A DNA stretch of 64,000 nt from Frankia gtarii (GCF_025403375.1 NZ_JAMPTM010000001.1:1-64000); one strand, 5' to 3'; counted from the stretch's first letter, positions 43,024-50,818 are shown. Translations and numbers: made by a program. The notes: a model not told the origin generated them from the sequence alone.

Positions 43024-44172
43024 TCAGTCGACCCCGAGCAGAACGGTGGACGCGGAGGAGAACCAGCCGCCGGTGCCGTTGACGCATGCCGTCCTGGCCC
43101 CGTCCACCTGGCGGCCCTTGGCCTCGCCACGAAGCTGACGAACGGCCTCCACCAGCAGGAACATGCCCCGCATGCCCGGATGGCAGGCAGACAGCCCGCC
43201 GCCGTCGGTGTTGGTCGGCATCCGGCCGCCCACCCGCATCGTCCCGCCCTCGAGGTAGGCGCCGGCCTCCCCTCGGCCGCAGAAGCCGAGCGCCTCGAAG
43301 GTCAGCAGCACCGTCGAGGTGAACGAGTCGTAGAACTGGCAGACGTCGATGTCCGCCGCGGTCAGACCGGCCCGTTCGAACGCGAGACGGCCGGAGACCG
43401 CCGCCGGCGACACCGTGAAGTCCTCCCATTCGCTGAAGGTCGTCACGTTGCTGACCGAACCGGTGCCCAGCACCCGCACCGGCGGCCGGGCGAGATCCTT
43501 CGCCCGGTCGGCCGAGGTCAGGACCACGGCACCGCCACCGTCGCTGCGGATGCAGCAGTGCAGCTTCGTGAAGGGTGTGGCGATCATCGACGCCGCGCCG
43601 ACCTCCTCCACCGTGATGGGGTCCTGGTACATCGCCTCCGGGTTGAGGCCGGCGTTGTACCGGGTGTCGACGGCGATGTTGGCGAGCTGCTCGATCGTCG
43701 TGCCGAACTCGTGCATGTGCCGACGAGCGGTCATCGCGTACTTGGCGATCAGCGTGTGCCCCCAGGGCACCTCGAACTGGCTCGGGCCGCGCGAGGATAG
43801 CGACAGGTTGGCCGTGCGCAGTCGGCGCTTGAGGTCCGCCCGCGCCGTCGACCCGTACACCAGCAGGACGGTGGTCGCGGTACCGGCACGGATGGCGTCG
43901 ACCGCATGCTCGACCATGACCTCCCAGGTGGAGCCGCCCACGCCGGTGGAATCGACCCAGGTCGGTCGCAGCCCGAGGTACTCGGCGACCTCCACGGGAG
44001 CGAGGACGCCGGTGCCGGTGGACCCGAACCCGTCCACGTCGGTGTGGCGCAGGCCGGCGTCCGCCAGCGCGCGGGCCGCGGCCTGGTGGTGCAGGGTGAA
44101 CGGCGTCGCCGCATCGACCCGGCCGCAGTCGGACAGCGCCGCTCCGACGATGGCGACATCCCGACCCGTCAT
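43024..44172 (-). CDS. Thiolase-like protein of the lipid-transfer/SCP2-thiolase (Ltp) group
   Basis: 382 residues from ATG 44172 behind GGAGGAGCTC. The thiolase fold is clear (VAIVGAALSDCGR, ADIDVCQFYDSFTSTVLLTFEALGFCGRGE, NTDGGGLSACHPG), but the nucleophilic Cys of true thiolases is missing (STGVGGSTWEV) and the C-terminal loop reads NGTGGWFSS. That is the pattern of Ltp-type proteins, which act as retro-aldolases or acyl-binding partners together with DUF35 proteins in steroid side-chain removal. A DUF35 gene lies across the divergent promoter at 44689. I infer a C-C cleaving pair here. It converges on the ligase at 41421. Confidence 0.9.
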   Translation of the reverse strand: MTGRDVAIVGAALSDCGRVDAATPFTLHHQAAARALADAGLRHTDVDGFGSTGTGVLAPVEVAEYLGLRPTWVDSTGVGGSTWEVMVEHAVDAIRAGTATTVLLVYGSTARADLKRRLRTANLSLSSRGPSQFEVPWGHTLIAKYAMTARRHMHEFGTTIEQLANIAVDTRYNAGLNPEAMYQDPITVEEVGAASMIATPFTKLHCCIRSDGGGAVVLTSADRAKDLARPPVRVLGTGSVSNVTTFSEWEDFTVSPAAVSGRLAFERAGLTAADIDVCQFYDSFTSTVLLTFEALGFCGRGEAGAYLEGGTMRVGGRMPTNTDGGGLSACHPGMRGMFLLVEAVRQLRGEAKGRQVDGARTACVNGTGGWFSSASTVLLGVD

Positions 44173-44193
44173 GAGCTCCTCCAACAATCCGCC

Positions 44194-44216
44194 GATACAA
44201 TATTATATATAGTATC
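44194..44216. promoter_or_regulatory. AT-rich operator-like element between thiolase and MaoC genes
   Basis: GATAC (44194-44198) and its complement GTATC (44212-44216) flank a core of A and T that includes ACAATATTATATATA. It lies 22 bases before the thiolase start and 50 bases before the MaoC start. Confidence 0.55.
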
Positions 44217-44220
44217 CTAA

Positions 44221-44254
44221 CTGGATACGAGTAGTCACTGGATACGAGTAGTCA
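44221..44254. repeat. 17-bp tandem duplication in MaoC leader
   Basis: CTGGATACGAGTAGTCA occurs at 44221-44237 and is repeated exactly at 44238-44254, just before the SD of the MaoC gene. Each copy carries GGATAC, a half of the neighbouring operator-like element. Confidence 0.92.
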
Positions 44255-44266
44255 GCGGGAGGACGG

Positions 44267-44692
44267 ATGAGCGATCGCGGAGAGTTCTTCGAAGATATCG
44301 AGGTGGGTGCCCACGCGCCGGCCCGAGAGCATCGATTGACCCGCACGGATCTGGTGATGTACGCGGGAGCATCCCAGGACTACAACCCCCTGCACCACGA
44401 TGACACCAAGGCCCAGGCGGCCGGGATGCCGAGCGTCTTCGGACACGGCATGTTCTCCGCCGGCCTGCTCGCGACGGCCCTGACCGACTACGTCGGCATC
44501 GGCAACCTGCGCCGCTTCCAGGTCCGGTTCACCCGCCAGTCCTGGCCCGGCGACGTCCTGTCCACGGAGATCGTCGTACGGAGCAAGGACGAGACCGAGC
44601 GGCTCGTGGAGCTCGACTGCCGGCTGCTGTCCGACTCCGGCGCGGTCGTCGTCGAGGGGTCGGCCACCGCCGCCCCGCACCGGCGCCCATGA
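44267..44692 (+). CDS. MaoC-like (R)-specific enoyl-CoA hydratase
   Basis: 141 residues from ATG 44267 behind GGGAGGA. The hydratase-2 signature is intact: MYAGASQDYNPLHHDDTKAQAAGMPSVFGHGMFSAGLL, with the catalytic Asp and His. A single hot-dog of this type normally pairs with a second, non-catalytic hot-dog; that is encoded two genes on (45144). Its stop overlaps the DUF35 start as ATGA. With the divergent thiolase it would hydrate an enoyl-CoA before retro-aldol cleavage. Confidence 0.94.
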   Translation: MSDRGEFFEDIEVGAHAPAREHRLTRTDLVMYAGASQDYNPLHHDDTKAQAAGMPSVFGHGMFSAGLLATALTDYVGIGNLRRFQVRFTRQSWPGDVLSTEIVVRSKDETERLVELDCRLLSDSGAVVVEGSATAAPHRRP

Positions 44693-45105
44693 GCAGCCCC
44701 CGCTTCGACCTGCCGACGGTCGACGACGAGACCGCCAGCTGGTGGGACGCGGCGCGGGCGAACCGCCTGCTGGTGAAGCGCTGCGCTGACTGCGGCCGCG
44801 CCCATCTCTACCCTCGACCGTTCTGCCCGACCTGCTGGAGCGAGAACGTCGCGTGGGAGAAGGCCAGCGGCGACGCGACCCTCTACACGTGGTCCACGGT
44901 CCTCACCAACGACCTTCCACCGTTCCGGGAACGCCTCCCCTACGTCGCCGCCATCGTGGATCTCGACGAGGGCCCGCGACTGGAGTCCATCATCGTCGGG
45001 GCCGCCGAACCGGACCTGACGATCGGCATGCGCCTGCGGGTGGACTTCGAGCACTCCGGCGAGCTGAGCCGGCCCGTCTTCCGCGCGTTCCCCACGAGCC
45101 CCTGA
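44689..45105 (+). CDS. DUF35 (zinc ribbon plus OB-fold) protein
   Basis: 138 residues from ATG 44689, overlapping the MaoC stop. Zinc ribbon CADC...CPTC at residues about 31-48, then the OB-fold (LYTWSTVLTNDLPPFRERLPYVAAIVDLDEG). The neighbourhood (Ltp-like thiolase, two hot-dog proteins) is that of the ChsH1-ChsH2-Ltp2 hydratase/aldolase complex of steroid side-chain degradation, where the DUF35 part stabilises both activities. Here it is a separate DUF35 rather than fused to a hot-dog. Its stop codon lies in a 17-bp tandem duplication (45090-45123). Confidence 0.9.
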   Translation: MSSPRFDLPTVDDETASWWDAARANRLLVKRCADCGRAHLYPRPFCPTCWSENVAWEKASGDATLYTWSTVLTNDLPPFRERLPYVAAIVDLDEGPRLESIIVGAAEPDLTIGMRLRVDFEHSGELSRPVFRAFPTSP

Positions 45106-45123
45106 CCCCCACGAGCCCCTGAC
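45090..45123. repeat. 17-bp tandem duplication over DUF35 stop codon
   Basis: CCCCACGAGCCCCTGAC at 45090-45106 is repeated exactly at 45107-45123. The first copy holds the in-frame TGA stop; the second repeats it out of frame. Confidence 0.92.
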
Positions 45124-45143
45124 CTCCGCAGAACAGGAACCCC

Positions 45144-45632
45144 ATGCACCCCACCGATTTCATCGGACGCAGCCTGCCTCCCCTGACCGTGGTCGTCGAA
45201 CGGGGGCCGGTCGCCGCGTTCGCGCGGGCGGTCAAGGACAACTCCGAGGTCTACCAGCGGCCGGCGGCAGCCCGGGAGGCCGGGCTCAACGGACTGCCCG
45301 TCCCACCGACGTTCTCCTTCGTGATGCGCTGGTGGGGAGCATTCGGCGAACTGCAGCCCGAGGTTCCCGCGGGAACCGTCGAGCTCGACGACCTCATCGG
45401 CGCGCTGCGCGCCGACGGTGGCCTGATCCTCCACGCGGATCAGCAGTTCGTCTACCTCGCGCCGATCGTCGTCGGCGACGTGCTGCAGGTGAGCCGAGTC
45501 GTCGAAGACGTCTACACCCGGCCGAGTCGAGGCGGCCAGACGATGACCTTCGCCAGGATTCGGACCGACGTGCGCGACGACGCGGACCACCTGGTCCTCA
45601 CCGAGACGATGACGCTGCTGCACCGCCCGTGA
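45144..45632 (+). CDS. FAS1-like/MaoC_dehydrat_N hot-dog subunit
   Basis: 162 residues from ATG 45144. The segments VVVERGPVAAFARAVKDNSEVYQRPAAAREAGLNGLPVPPTFSFVM and ILHADQQFVYLAPIVVGDVLQVSRVVEDVYTRPSRGGQTMTF are the N-type hot-dog of HadA/ChsH-like dehydratases, which binds the acyl-CoA but usually lacks the catalytic Asp-His pair. It should form a heterodimer with the MaoC protein at 44267. It is the last gene of the rightward operon and is followed by a long hairpin. Confidence 0.9.
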   Translation: MHPTDFIGRSLPPLTVVVERGPVAAFARAVKDNSEVYQRPAAAREAGLNGLPVPPTFSFVMRWWGAFGELQPEVPAGTVELDDLIGALRADGGLILHADQQFVYLAPIVVGDVLQVSRVVEDVYTRPSRGGQTMTFARIRTDVRDDADHLVLTETMTLLHRP

Positions 45633-45675
45633 CGCGGGTGGGGTGGGGTGGCCCGTCGGGCCGCCCCACCCGCGT
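45632..45675. terminator. Long hairpin between convergent operons
   Basis: ACGCGGGTGGGG (from 45632) pairs with CCCCACCCGCGT (ending 45675), with an inner stem around CCCGTCGGG. It starts at the MaoC-N stop codon and serves as terminator for both that operon and the opposing ligase gene. Confidence 0.75.
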
Positions 45676-45724
45676 GCTCTCGGCGCGGGCGTTCGACCGG
45701 GCTCCGGTCGCCGGTGACCCGCCC

Positions 45725-47356
45725 TCATCGCTTCTCGTAGGTGACTCCCGCCGCCTCGGCGTCCCAGGTCTGGTCGTTGACGCCCTCCGCGCGCAGCTCC
45801 CGCTTGAGCACCCGACCGACCGGGTTGCGGGGCAGTTCGGCCCGGAACTCGATGTAACGCGGCAGCACGAAGTACGGCAGCGCGTCGACACACCAGCGGA
45901 ACAGCTCCTCCTCGGTGACGGTGGCGCCCTCCTTGCGGGTCGCGGTCACCTTCACATCGTCTTCGGTGAGCTTGCTGGGCACCGCGTGGACGGCGACGTC
46001 CGCGATCTGACCGTGGCCCATGATGATCCGCTCGACCTCGAAGCTGGCGATGTTCTCGCCACGGCGCCGCAGGTAGTCGGCCTTGCGGTCGACGAAGTAG
46101 AGATAGTCGTCCGCGTCGATCCGGCCGATGTCGCCGGTGTGGTACCACCAGTTCCGGCTGGTCTCCACGGTCGTCTCGGGACGGCCCCAGTAGCCCTCGA
46201 ACATGACGTGCGGCCGCTTGGGCCGGATCACGATCTCGCCGTCGGTCCCCCGGGGCAGTTCGTCGTCGTTGTCGTCGAAGATCCGGACGTCGAAGTACTC
46301 GGTGTTGATGACGCCGGCGGAACGGGGCCGCATCGGCACGCCCGGGGGCTGCCAGGAGATGAGGCTGGCCTCCGTCACTCCGTAGGCGCCGGAGAACGTC
46401 TGGATGCCGAACCGCCCCCGGATCACGTCGTCGACCTCGGGCGGCAGCGGTGCGGCCCCCATCATCCGCAGCGAGGTGTTCGCCTCCGGCGCCCCGGAGC
46501 GGGGCATCTCGGGTCGGTCGACATCGTGGGCGAGCAGGTAGGCCATGGTGCCCAGGGTCGAGGTGAGGGTGGCGCCGGTGCGGTTCATCTCGGGCCAGAA
46601 GTTCGACACCGAGAACCTCCGGTAGATCGCTGCGCGGCCGCCATACACCAGGGCACCGACCACCGCCGTCACCAGCGCGTTGTAGTGGAACATCGGCAGC
46701 GGCGTCCACAGCACGTCCCGCTCGGTCCGCCCCCAGGAGTAGCCGATCTGCCTCGCGAGCGCCTCGTGGTAGTTGTGGCTGAGCATGCAGCCCTTGGACA
46801 GCCCGGTCGTACCTCCGGTGTAGACGAAGGTGGCGAGGTCCGACGGGTGCCGCTCGACGGGTGCCGGTAGCGCGGAGCCGGCGAGCAGATCGGCGAGCAG
46901 ATGGCCGTTCAGTCCCCCGAAGGTGCGCCGCCGCGGTCCGGTGACGACGACATGCCGCAGATCCTCGAGTCCGGCGACGACGCTCTCGAGCCGGTCGGCC
47001 AGATCGTCCGCGACGACCAGCACCGACGCACCCGAGTCCCGGAGCTGGTGGCGCAGGTACTCGCCCTTGTAGGCGGTGTTGATCGGCACCGCGACCGCGC
47101 CCGCCCACTGCGCGGCCCACCACCCGATCAGGGCCTCCGGCGAGTTCTCCAGCAGGGAGGCGACCCGGTCACCGGGGCGGACGCCCAGTTCCACGAGCGA
47201 CGCGGCCAGCCGGGAGGCCTGATCCACCACCTCGGCCGCGGACAGCCTGGTACCGCAGACGTCGAGATACTCCGAGTCGGGGTCGGACTCGGCCCGGCCG
47301 AGCAGCAGAGAGGTCGTCGTGTGCCGTGGGCCGGTCCGCCAGATTCCGTCGCTCAC
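45725..47356 (-). CDS. AMP-forming acyl-CoA ligase (CaiC/FadD17-like)
   Basis: 543 residues from ATG 47356. Motifs: FVYTGGTTGLSKGCMLSHNYH as P-loop, GAYGVTEASLISWQ, WWYHTGDIGRIDADDYLYFVDRKADYLRRRGENI and NPVGRVLKRELR with the catalytic Lys. The ENSPEALIGWWAAQWAGAVAVPINTAYKGEYLRHQL region matches the crotonobetaine/carnitine-ligase-like group. Between it and the divergent small gene at 47564 lies an AT-rich inverted repeat. Substrate unknown; it probably loads the acid handled by the thiolase/MaoC module. Confidence 0.92.
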   Translation of the reverse strand: MSDGIWRTGPRHTTTSLLLGRAESDPDSEYLDVCGTRLSAAEVVDQASRLAASLVELGVRPGDRVASLLENSPEALIGWWAAQWAGAVAVPINTAYKGEYLRHQLRDSGASVLVVADDLADRLESVVAGLEDLRHVVVTGPRRRTFGGLNGHLLADLLAGSALPAPVERHPSDLATFVYTGGTTGLSKGCMLSHNYHEALARQIGYSWGRTERDVLWTPLPMFHYNALVTAVVGALVYGGRAAIYRRFSVSNFWPEMNRTGATLTSTLGTMAYLLAHDVDRPEMPRSGAPEANTSLRMMGAAPLPPEVDDVIRGRFGIQTFSGAYGVTEASLISWQPPGVPMRPRSAGVINTEYFDVRIFDDNDDELPRGTDGEIVIRPKRPHVMFEGYWGRPETTVETSRNWWYHTGDIGRIDADDYLYFVDRKADYLRRRGENIASFEVERIIMGHGQIADVAVHAVPSKLTEDDVKVTATRKEGATVTEEELFRWCVDALPYFVLPRYIEFRAELPRNPVGRVLKRELRAEGVNDQTWDAEAAGVTYEKR

Positions 47357-47523
47357 CCATTGCCTCCGTCGGTCCTTGTCAGGTCACCGGCCGGGCGACG
47401 GCCAAGGCAGGACACTGCGTCCGTCCGTGGCCGCGGCCCGAGGGCCGACGCAAAGCGGGCACCGAACGGCGACCACGACGCGCTCCCGCTCCCGGTGGCG
47501 ACGGGCCGCCCATCACCATCGTA

Positions 47524-47547
47524 AATTGTATATCTTATTCAAGATAT
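47524..47547. promoter_or_regulatory. AT-rich inverted repeat with GntR-like half-sites
   Basis: ATATCTT (47530-47536) and AAGATAT (47541-47547) form perfect arms around ATTC, preceded by AATTGTAT. It is 17 bases before the ATG of the 46-residue gene and about 170 bases before the ligase start. Confidence 0.55.
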
Positions 47548-47563
47548 GACTAGGAGACGGCCC

Positions 47564-47704
47564 ATGAAGATCCCGACCACCGAGGCCGAAGCGACCGCGC
47601 AGGGACTACCCGCTCCCGCTGGGCCCAACGCCGATCCACCGGTCGGCGCGGCCGACGCCCTGGTCGGGTTGCCGGTGCCCCGGCTGGGAGCCGCCGGCGG
47701 CTGA
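47564..47704 (+). CDS. Small unknown 46-residue protein
   Basis: ATG 47564 has TAGGAGA seven bases upstream and an AT-rich operator-like element just before that, so expression signals are good. The peptide begins MKIPTTEAEATAQGLPAPAG and continues with Pro/Ala/Gly/Val to a TGA at 47702. It has no Cys, few charged residues after position 10, and no membrane or signal segment. It could be a small regulatory or leader peptide, or the remaining 5' end of a deleted gene whose promoter survives. I cannot assign a function. Confidence 0.45.
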   Translation: MKIPTTEAEATAQGLPAPAGPNADPPVGAADALVGLPVPRLGAAGG

Positions 47705-47741
47705 CCGTTCACCGGCCGTTCGGGCGTCGGCCCGCGCAGAG

Positions 47742-48467
47742 CTACGCCGACGGCTGCCAGAGAACCTTGCGGGCCTCCAGGAGGACCACGACCCGGTCCC
47801 CCTGGCGCTGCAGCAGGGCCACGAACTCGGCGAAGGCCCGGTCCGCCTCCCCGGCCCGAATGGCCCGGGTCACCGCCGCGGTCCCGCGCTTCTGGTTCTC
47901 GATCGTTCCCGGGACCAGCTCGAAGAAGTTTCCGGGCACGACTCCCGTGATCAGGCGGGAGAAGGAGGACAGCCGCGGCGAGTTCGCCATGCCGAAGATG
48001 TGTCGCAGGTAGATCTCGTTCGCGCGGAGGAACTCGGCGGGCTTCGTCGCGGTGCGCAGCGCGCTCTGATACGACCGCAGCTGGCTGACACCCTCGTCGT
48101 CGCCGCGCTCGGTGGCACGCTGCGCCGCCAGACCGTAGAGCTGACCGATCAACGCGTACTGGTCACGCACGGAGTTCTCGTCGAGACCGTGGACGAAGGC
48201 GCCCCGGTGGGGCTCCATCGTGACCCACCCCTCACGCTCCAACGCGATGATCGCTTCACGCACGGGAATCCGGCTGACGCCGAGTGTCTCGGCGATCTCG
48301 TCCTGCCGGATGTGGTCATCGTGCCTCAGCTCGCCGCTGAAGATCAGGCTGCGGATGTACGCCGCGACCTGCTGCCCACTGCTCCTGCGCTCCATGACAC
48401 CTGGCGCGTTCGCCCCGCCGTCGAACACATCGTTGATGGCCGTCGCGGTTCGGCGGTTCGGGGGTAT
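47742..48467 (-). CDS. GntR family regulator, FCD subfamily (copy 3), probable AUA start
   Basis: Winged helix QDEIAETLGVSRIPVREAIIALEREGWV, then HRGAFVHGLDENSVRDQYALIG and FCD domain ending VVPGNFFELVPGTIENQK. Of the three copies it is closest to that at 27459. ATG 48395 gives 217 residues with a poor SD. AAGGAG at 48475-48480 is followed after seven bases by ATA-CCC-CCG-AAC, in frame with the protein and matching the AUC start context of the sister gene (IPPNRRTA shared). I place the start at the AUA, 48467; a long frame also reaches ATG 48533. It lies just downstream of an amidohydrolase relic. Confidence 0.85.
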   Translation of the reverse strand: MPPNRRTATAINDVFDGGANAPGVMERRSSGQQVAAYIRSLIFSGELRHDDHIRQDEIAETLGVSRIPVREAIIALEREGWVTMEPHRGAFVHGLDENSVRDQYALIGQLYGLAAQRATERGDDEGVSQLRSYQSALRTATKPAEFLRANEIYLRHIFGMANSPRLSSFSRLITGVVPGNFFELVPGTIENQKRGTAAVTRAIRAGEADRAFAEFVALLQRQGDRVVVLLEARKVLWQPSA

Positions 48468-48786
48468 GGCCGTGCTCCTTAGCCTGTCCGGAGGGTCAAA
48501 CCAGCCGCCCCGGATCCGTCCTCCCGGCCGCACCGCACCACGCTGGTACCGGCGGGCGGAACGCGGCCGGCCGACCCGGCCCGGAGCATGCCCAGACTAC
48601 GCCTCCTCCTTCGGCACCGCCGCGAAGGTATCGAACGGCAACAACCGCGTGATGACATCGACGAGGATCTCCCACACCTTCGCGTTCGCGGCGCGCCGTC
48701 CAGACCTGAGGCCCGGCGGACCAACGTCCGGGCGGACCGACGAAACCGGCGGGGCAGGGCCGGTCCGGAACGCCGAGCGTCGTCTG
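48468..48786. other. Gene-poor stretch with an amidohydrolase relic
   Basis: 319 bases without an intact gene, between the GntR and binding-protein genes. The only recognisable content is a short stretch at about 48597-48692 that resembles the end of an amidohydrolase-2 gene. No AT-rich element is present. Confidence 0.5.
48597..48692 (-). pseudogene. Possible 3' relic of an amidohydrolase-2 gene
   Basis: The leftward frame ending at a TAG (48597-48599) reads NAKVWEILVDVITRLLPFDTFAAVPKEEA. It resembles the end of the intact amidohydrolases, HENAMRWYSFDPFAVLPKAE and HENAMKLYQFDPFSTRPREA, with extra residues inserted. Position supports this: an FCD gntR of the same type follows, just as at 29580-27459. 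The rest of the gene is gone. The similarity is short, so this stays tentative. Confidence 0.4.
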
Positions 48787-50130
48787 CTACTTGACCAGAG
48801 AACCGCAGGAAAGCTTGGTAATGATGTTGTACTGTTTGCCGACAAGCTGCGAGATCGACCCGCACGGCGTCGTGGCGAAATGACTGAGCGGCCACCTCGT
48901 CTCCGCCACCGCGCCGGGCACCGAGTAAGAATAGTTGCTGTTAAGCATCTTCAGTAGGCTGTTCACATTCAGATCGCGACCGGCCTTTGTCGCGGCCGTA
49001 ACAAACATATCGGCCGACCAGTAGCCGGCCATCGCCGGCAGGCTCAGCACGGCGCTGGGAGCGTATTTCTTGAAGTCATCCGCCATCTGCCGGACGGCCG
49101 GGACGGCGTTGTCCACGCCGGGCTCCCACTGCATGAGAGTGTACGAGTCCTGCAGACCCGGGAAGCCAATGGCGGCCAGTCTCGGATCGTACCCGATGAC
49201 GTTGAGATTCTTCCCCTTGAATCCTGCGGCCTTCAACGCCCCAGTCAGCTTCACCACGGAGTTGAAGTCGGCGACGTAGAGCACGAGATCCGGCGGCTGC
49301 CCGCCGTTTGAGGTCATGACTTTGTTCACGACTGCCGTGGTGTCGGTGATCCCGGCAATGGGTACCGAGTTCTCGTTGTACACGACCTTGATACCCACGA
49401 TGCGCACCTGCTCGGCTATGTCCCGGTTGCCTCCCCGGGCGGTGTCGTTGTCGACTCCAACCAGCGCGACGGTCTTGCCGGTGGAGTTGCCACCGAACAG
49501 CGATTTGATCAACAGACCGTAGGTCGTGGTGGCGACCGTGCCGTCCGGCAACAAGCAGCCGGTGATGCCGAAGCCGATCGACGTGTTGCAGTATCCCGCG
49601 TTGAATCCCCAGCCGAAGTACGGGACCGTCTCGGCGCAGAAGGTGTCCAGATAGTTGGCGAAGCTGGTCATCAGTGGCACGGCGGCGAAGACGTGCTTCT
49701 GGTCCACCAGTACCTTCGCCTGCTGACCGCTGCGCGCGGGGTCCTGCCCGTCGTCAAGCGTTCCCACATAGTTTATCTTTCGACCGTTGATACCACCCTC
49801 GGCATTCGCGCGGTCGAACCGGGCTTTGGCGCCGAGCTCGGCACCGGCCATCGTGCTGCCGTTCGGGCTGGTGAGATAGGCCAACCCGCCCACGGTGATC
49901 TGAGTGTCGGTGATGCCGCGGGTCGGATCGGCCGCCGGCTTTGAGCACCGCATCTTGGAGGTGTCCGGTTTATAGCCGCCGTCGCTCCAGCCGACCGGCG
50001 GACCGGCTTTCACCGCCTGTGCATCGACCGTCGGTCGGGCGGGTTTACCGCTGCTGCTGCCGCCGCTGCCGCAGGCGGCGGCGAGCACCGCGACCGCGGC
50101 TAATATCACGACTGATCGAATGGGTCGCAC
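48787..50130 (-). CDS. ABC transporter substrate-binding lipoprotein (branched-chain type)
   Basis: 447 residues from GTG 50130, seven bases after GGAGG. Signal peptide SVVILAAVAVLAAAC with a lipobox Cys, followed by a short Gly/Ser linker. Mature domain: ITDTQITVGGLAYLTSPNGSTMAGAELGAKARFDRANAEGGINGRKI, a LivJ-like fold, with YWSADMFVTAATKAG and the Cys-containing end HFATTPCGSISQL. It stands alone without permease genes. A weak AT-rich element lies 35 bases upstream. It may deliver its ligand to one of the fused Liv transporters. Confidence 0.92.
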   Translation of the reverse strand: MRPIRSVVILAAVAVLAAACGSGGSSSGKPARPTVDAQAVKAGPPVGWSDGGYKPDTSKMRCSKPAADPTRGITDTQITVGGLAYLTSPNGSTMAGAELGAKARFDRANAEGGINGRKINYVGTLDDGQDPARSGQQAKVLVDQKHVFAAVPLMTSFANYLDTFCAETVPYFGWGFNAGYCNTSIGFGITGCLLPDGTVATTTYGLLIKSLFGGNSTGKTVALVGVDNDTARGGNRDIAEQVRIVGIKVVYNENSVPIAGITDTTAVVNKVMTSNGGQPPDLVLYVADFNSVVKLTGALKAAGFKGKNLNVIGYDPRLAAIGFPGLQDSYTLMQWEPGVDNAVPAVRQMADDFKKYAPSAVLSLPAMAGYWSADMFVTAATKAGRDLNVNSLLKMLNSNYSYSVPGAVAETRWPLSHFATTPCGSISQLVGKQYNIITKLSCGSLVK

Positions 50131-50164
50131 CGAGCAACCTCCAGTACCGTAAGAACGATTTCGA

Positions 50165-50176
50165 CATTGATATATG
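50165..50176. promoter_or_regulatory. Weak AT-rich element before the binding-protein gene
   Basis: CATTGATATATG lies 35 bases before the GTG start. It is shorter than the other elements and may simply be a -10 region. Confidence 0.35.
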
Positions 50177-50327
50177 CAGCTCGAGAAGGGCAACCGAGGT
50201 CGACCTCGTGCACAGTCGGCCGAGGGCGTGTATCCGCTCGCGCGGCCATCCGTGAGTGGCGAGTCGAGCGTCGGTTCAGGGGCGGTCTCCGCACCGTCAC
50301 CCGTTGATCAGCGGGCGGCGGCGCCCT

Positions 50328-50585
50328 TCAGGCCCCGTCGGATCTCCACGGCGCAGGAGGTGACGGCGGGGCCACGAGCTCCTCCTGGCTCGGATCGCGC
50401 ACGATGCGCAGGGCCTGCTTGGGACAGGCGCGCGCCGCCGCCTCGACATCCGGCCAGTGGTCCGGATCCGGCTCCGCCTCAAGGACCGTCAGGAGGTCGT
50501 CGTCGCCGAGTTCGAACACCGCTGGCGCCAGGCCGACGCACAGGGCGTTGCCTTCACACACATCAACATCGAGCACAATACGCAT
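50328..50585 (-). CDS. [3Fe-4S] ferredoxin of the P450-partner type
   Basis: 85 residues from ATG 50585 behind an excellent GGAGGTGATA site; the longer frame to 50639 crosses the AT-rich element. Three Cys ligands are visible: DVCEGNALCVGLAP (C-x5-C) and AARACPKQAL, with the fourth position not Cys, the standard pattern of ferredoxins that feed bacterial P450s. The only P450 in the window is 19 kb away (30511) and has a similar AT-rich promoter element, so the two may be co-regulated. It has a Pro-rich 15-residue tail. Confidence 0.93.
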   Translation of the reverse strand: MRIVLDVDVCEGNALCVGLAPAVFELGDDDLLTVLEAEPDPDHWPDVEAAARACPKQALRIVRDPSQEELVAPPSPPAPWRSDGA

Positions 50586-50600
50586 TATCACCTCCATGAG

Positions 50601-50614
50601 AATATTGTATACTT
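50601..50614. promoter_or_regulatory. AT-rich element with GTATAC core before the ferredoxin gene
   Basis: AATATTGTATACTT contains ATTGTATAC, near the ATTGTATACAAT-like sites known for FadR/VanR-type GntR proteins. It lies 16 bases before the ferredoxin ATG and overlaps the expected SD/leader region. Confidence 0.55.
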
Positions 50615-50818
50615 CATCACACCGGCAGTCCCATCGCAAGCTTCGGGAGTCGGGCCGAACCGAACCACCGGGCGCCGGGAGTGGCCACAGCGCCCGATCT
50701 CCGGCGTGAGTAACGTCAACCGCCCGGGCCGGTTCTCACCCGGCAGCGCCAGCCGCCCCGCACGCGCCGGTGCCGTCGGCGGCCCGCGCGCCGGCGGTCC
50801 CCGGACCGGCCGCCGGCG

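Noticed and set aside
47564-47704. Small peptide as a RiPP or mycofactocin-type precursor
   Set aside because: No Cys, no C-terminal Val-Tyr or comparable core, and no maturase or radical-SAM gene nearby.
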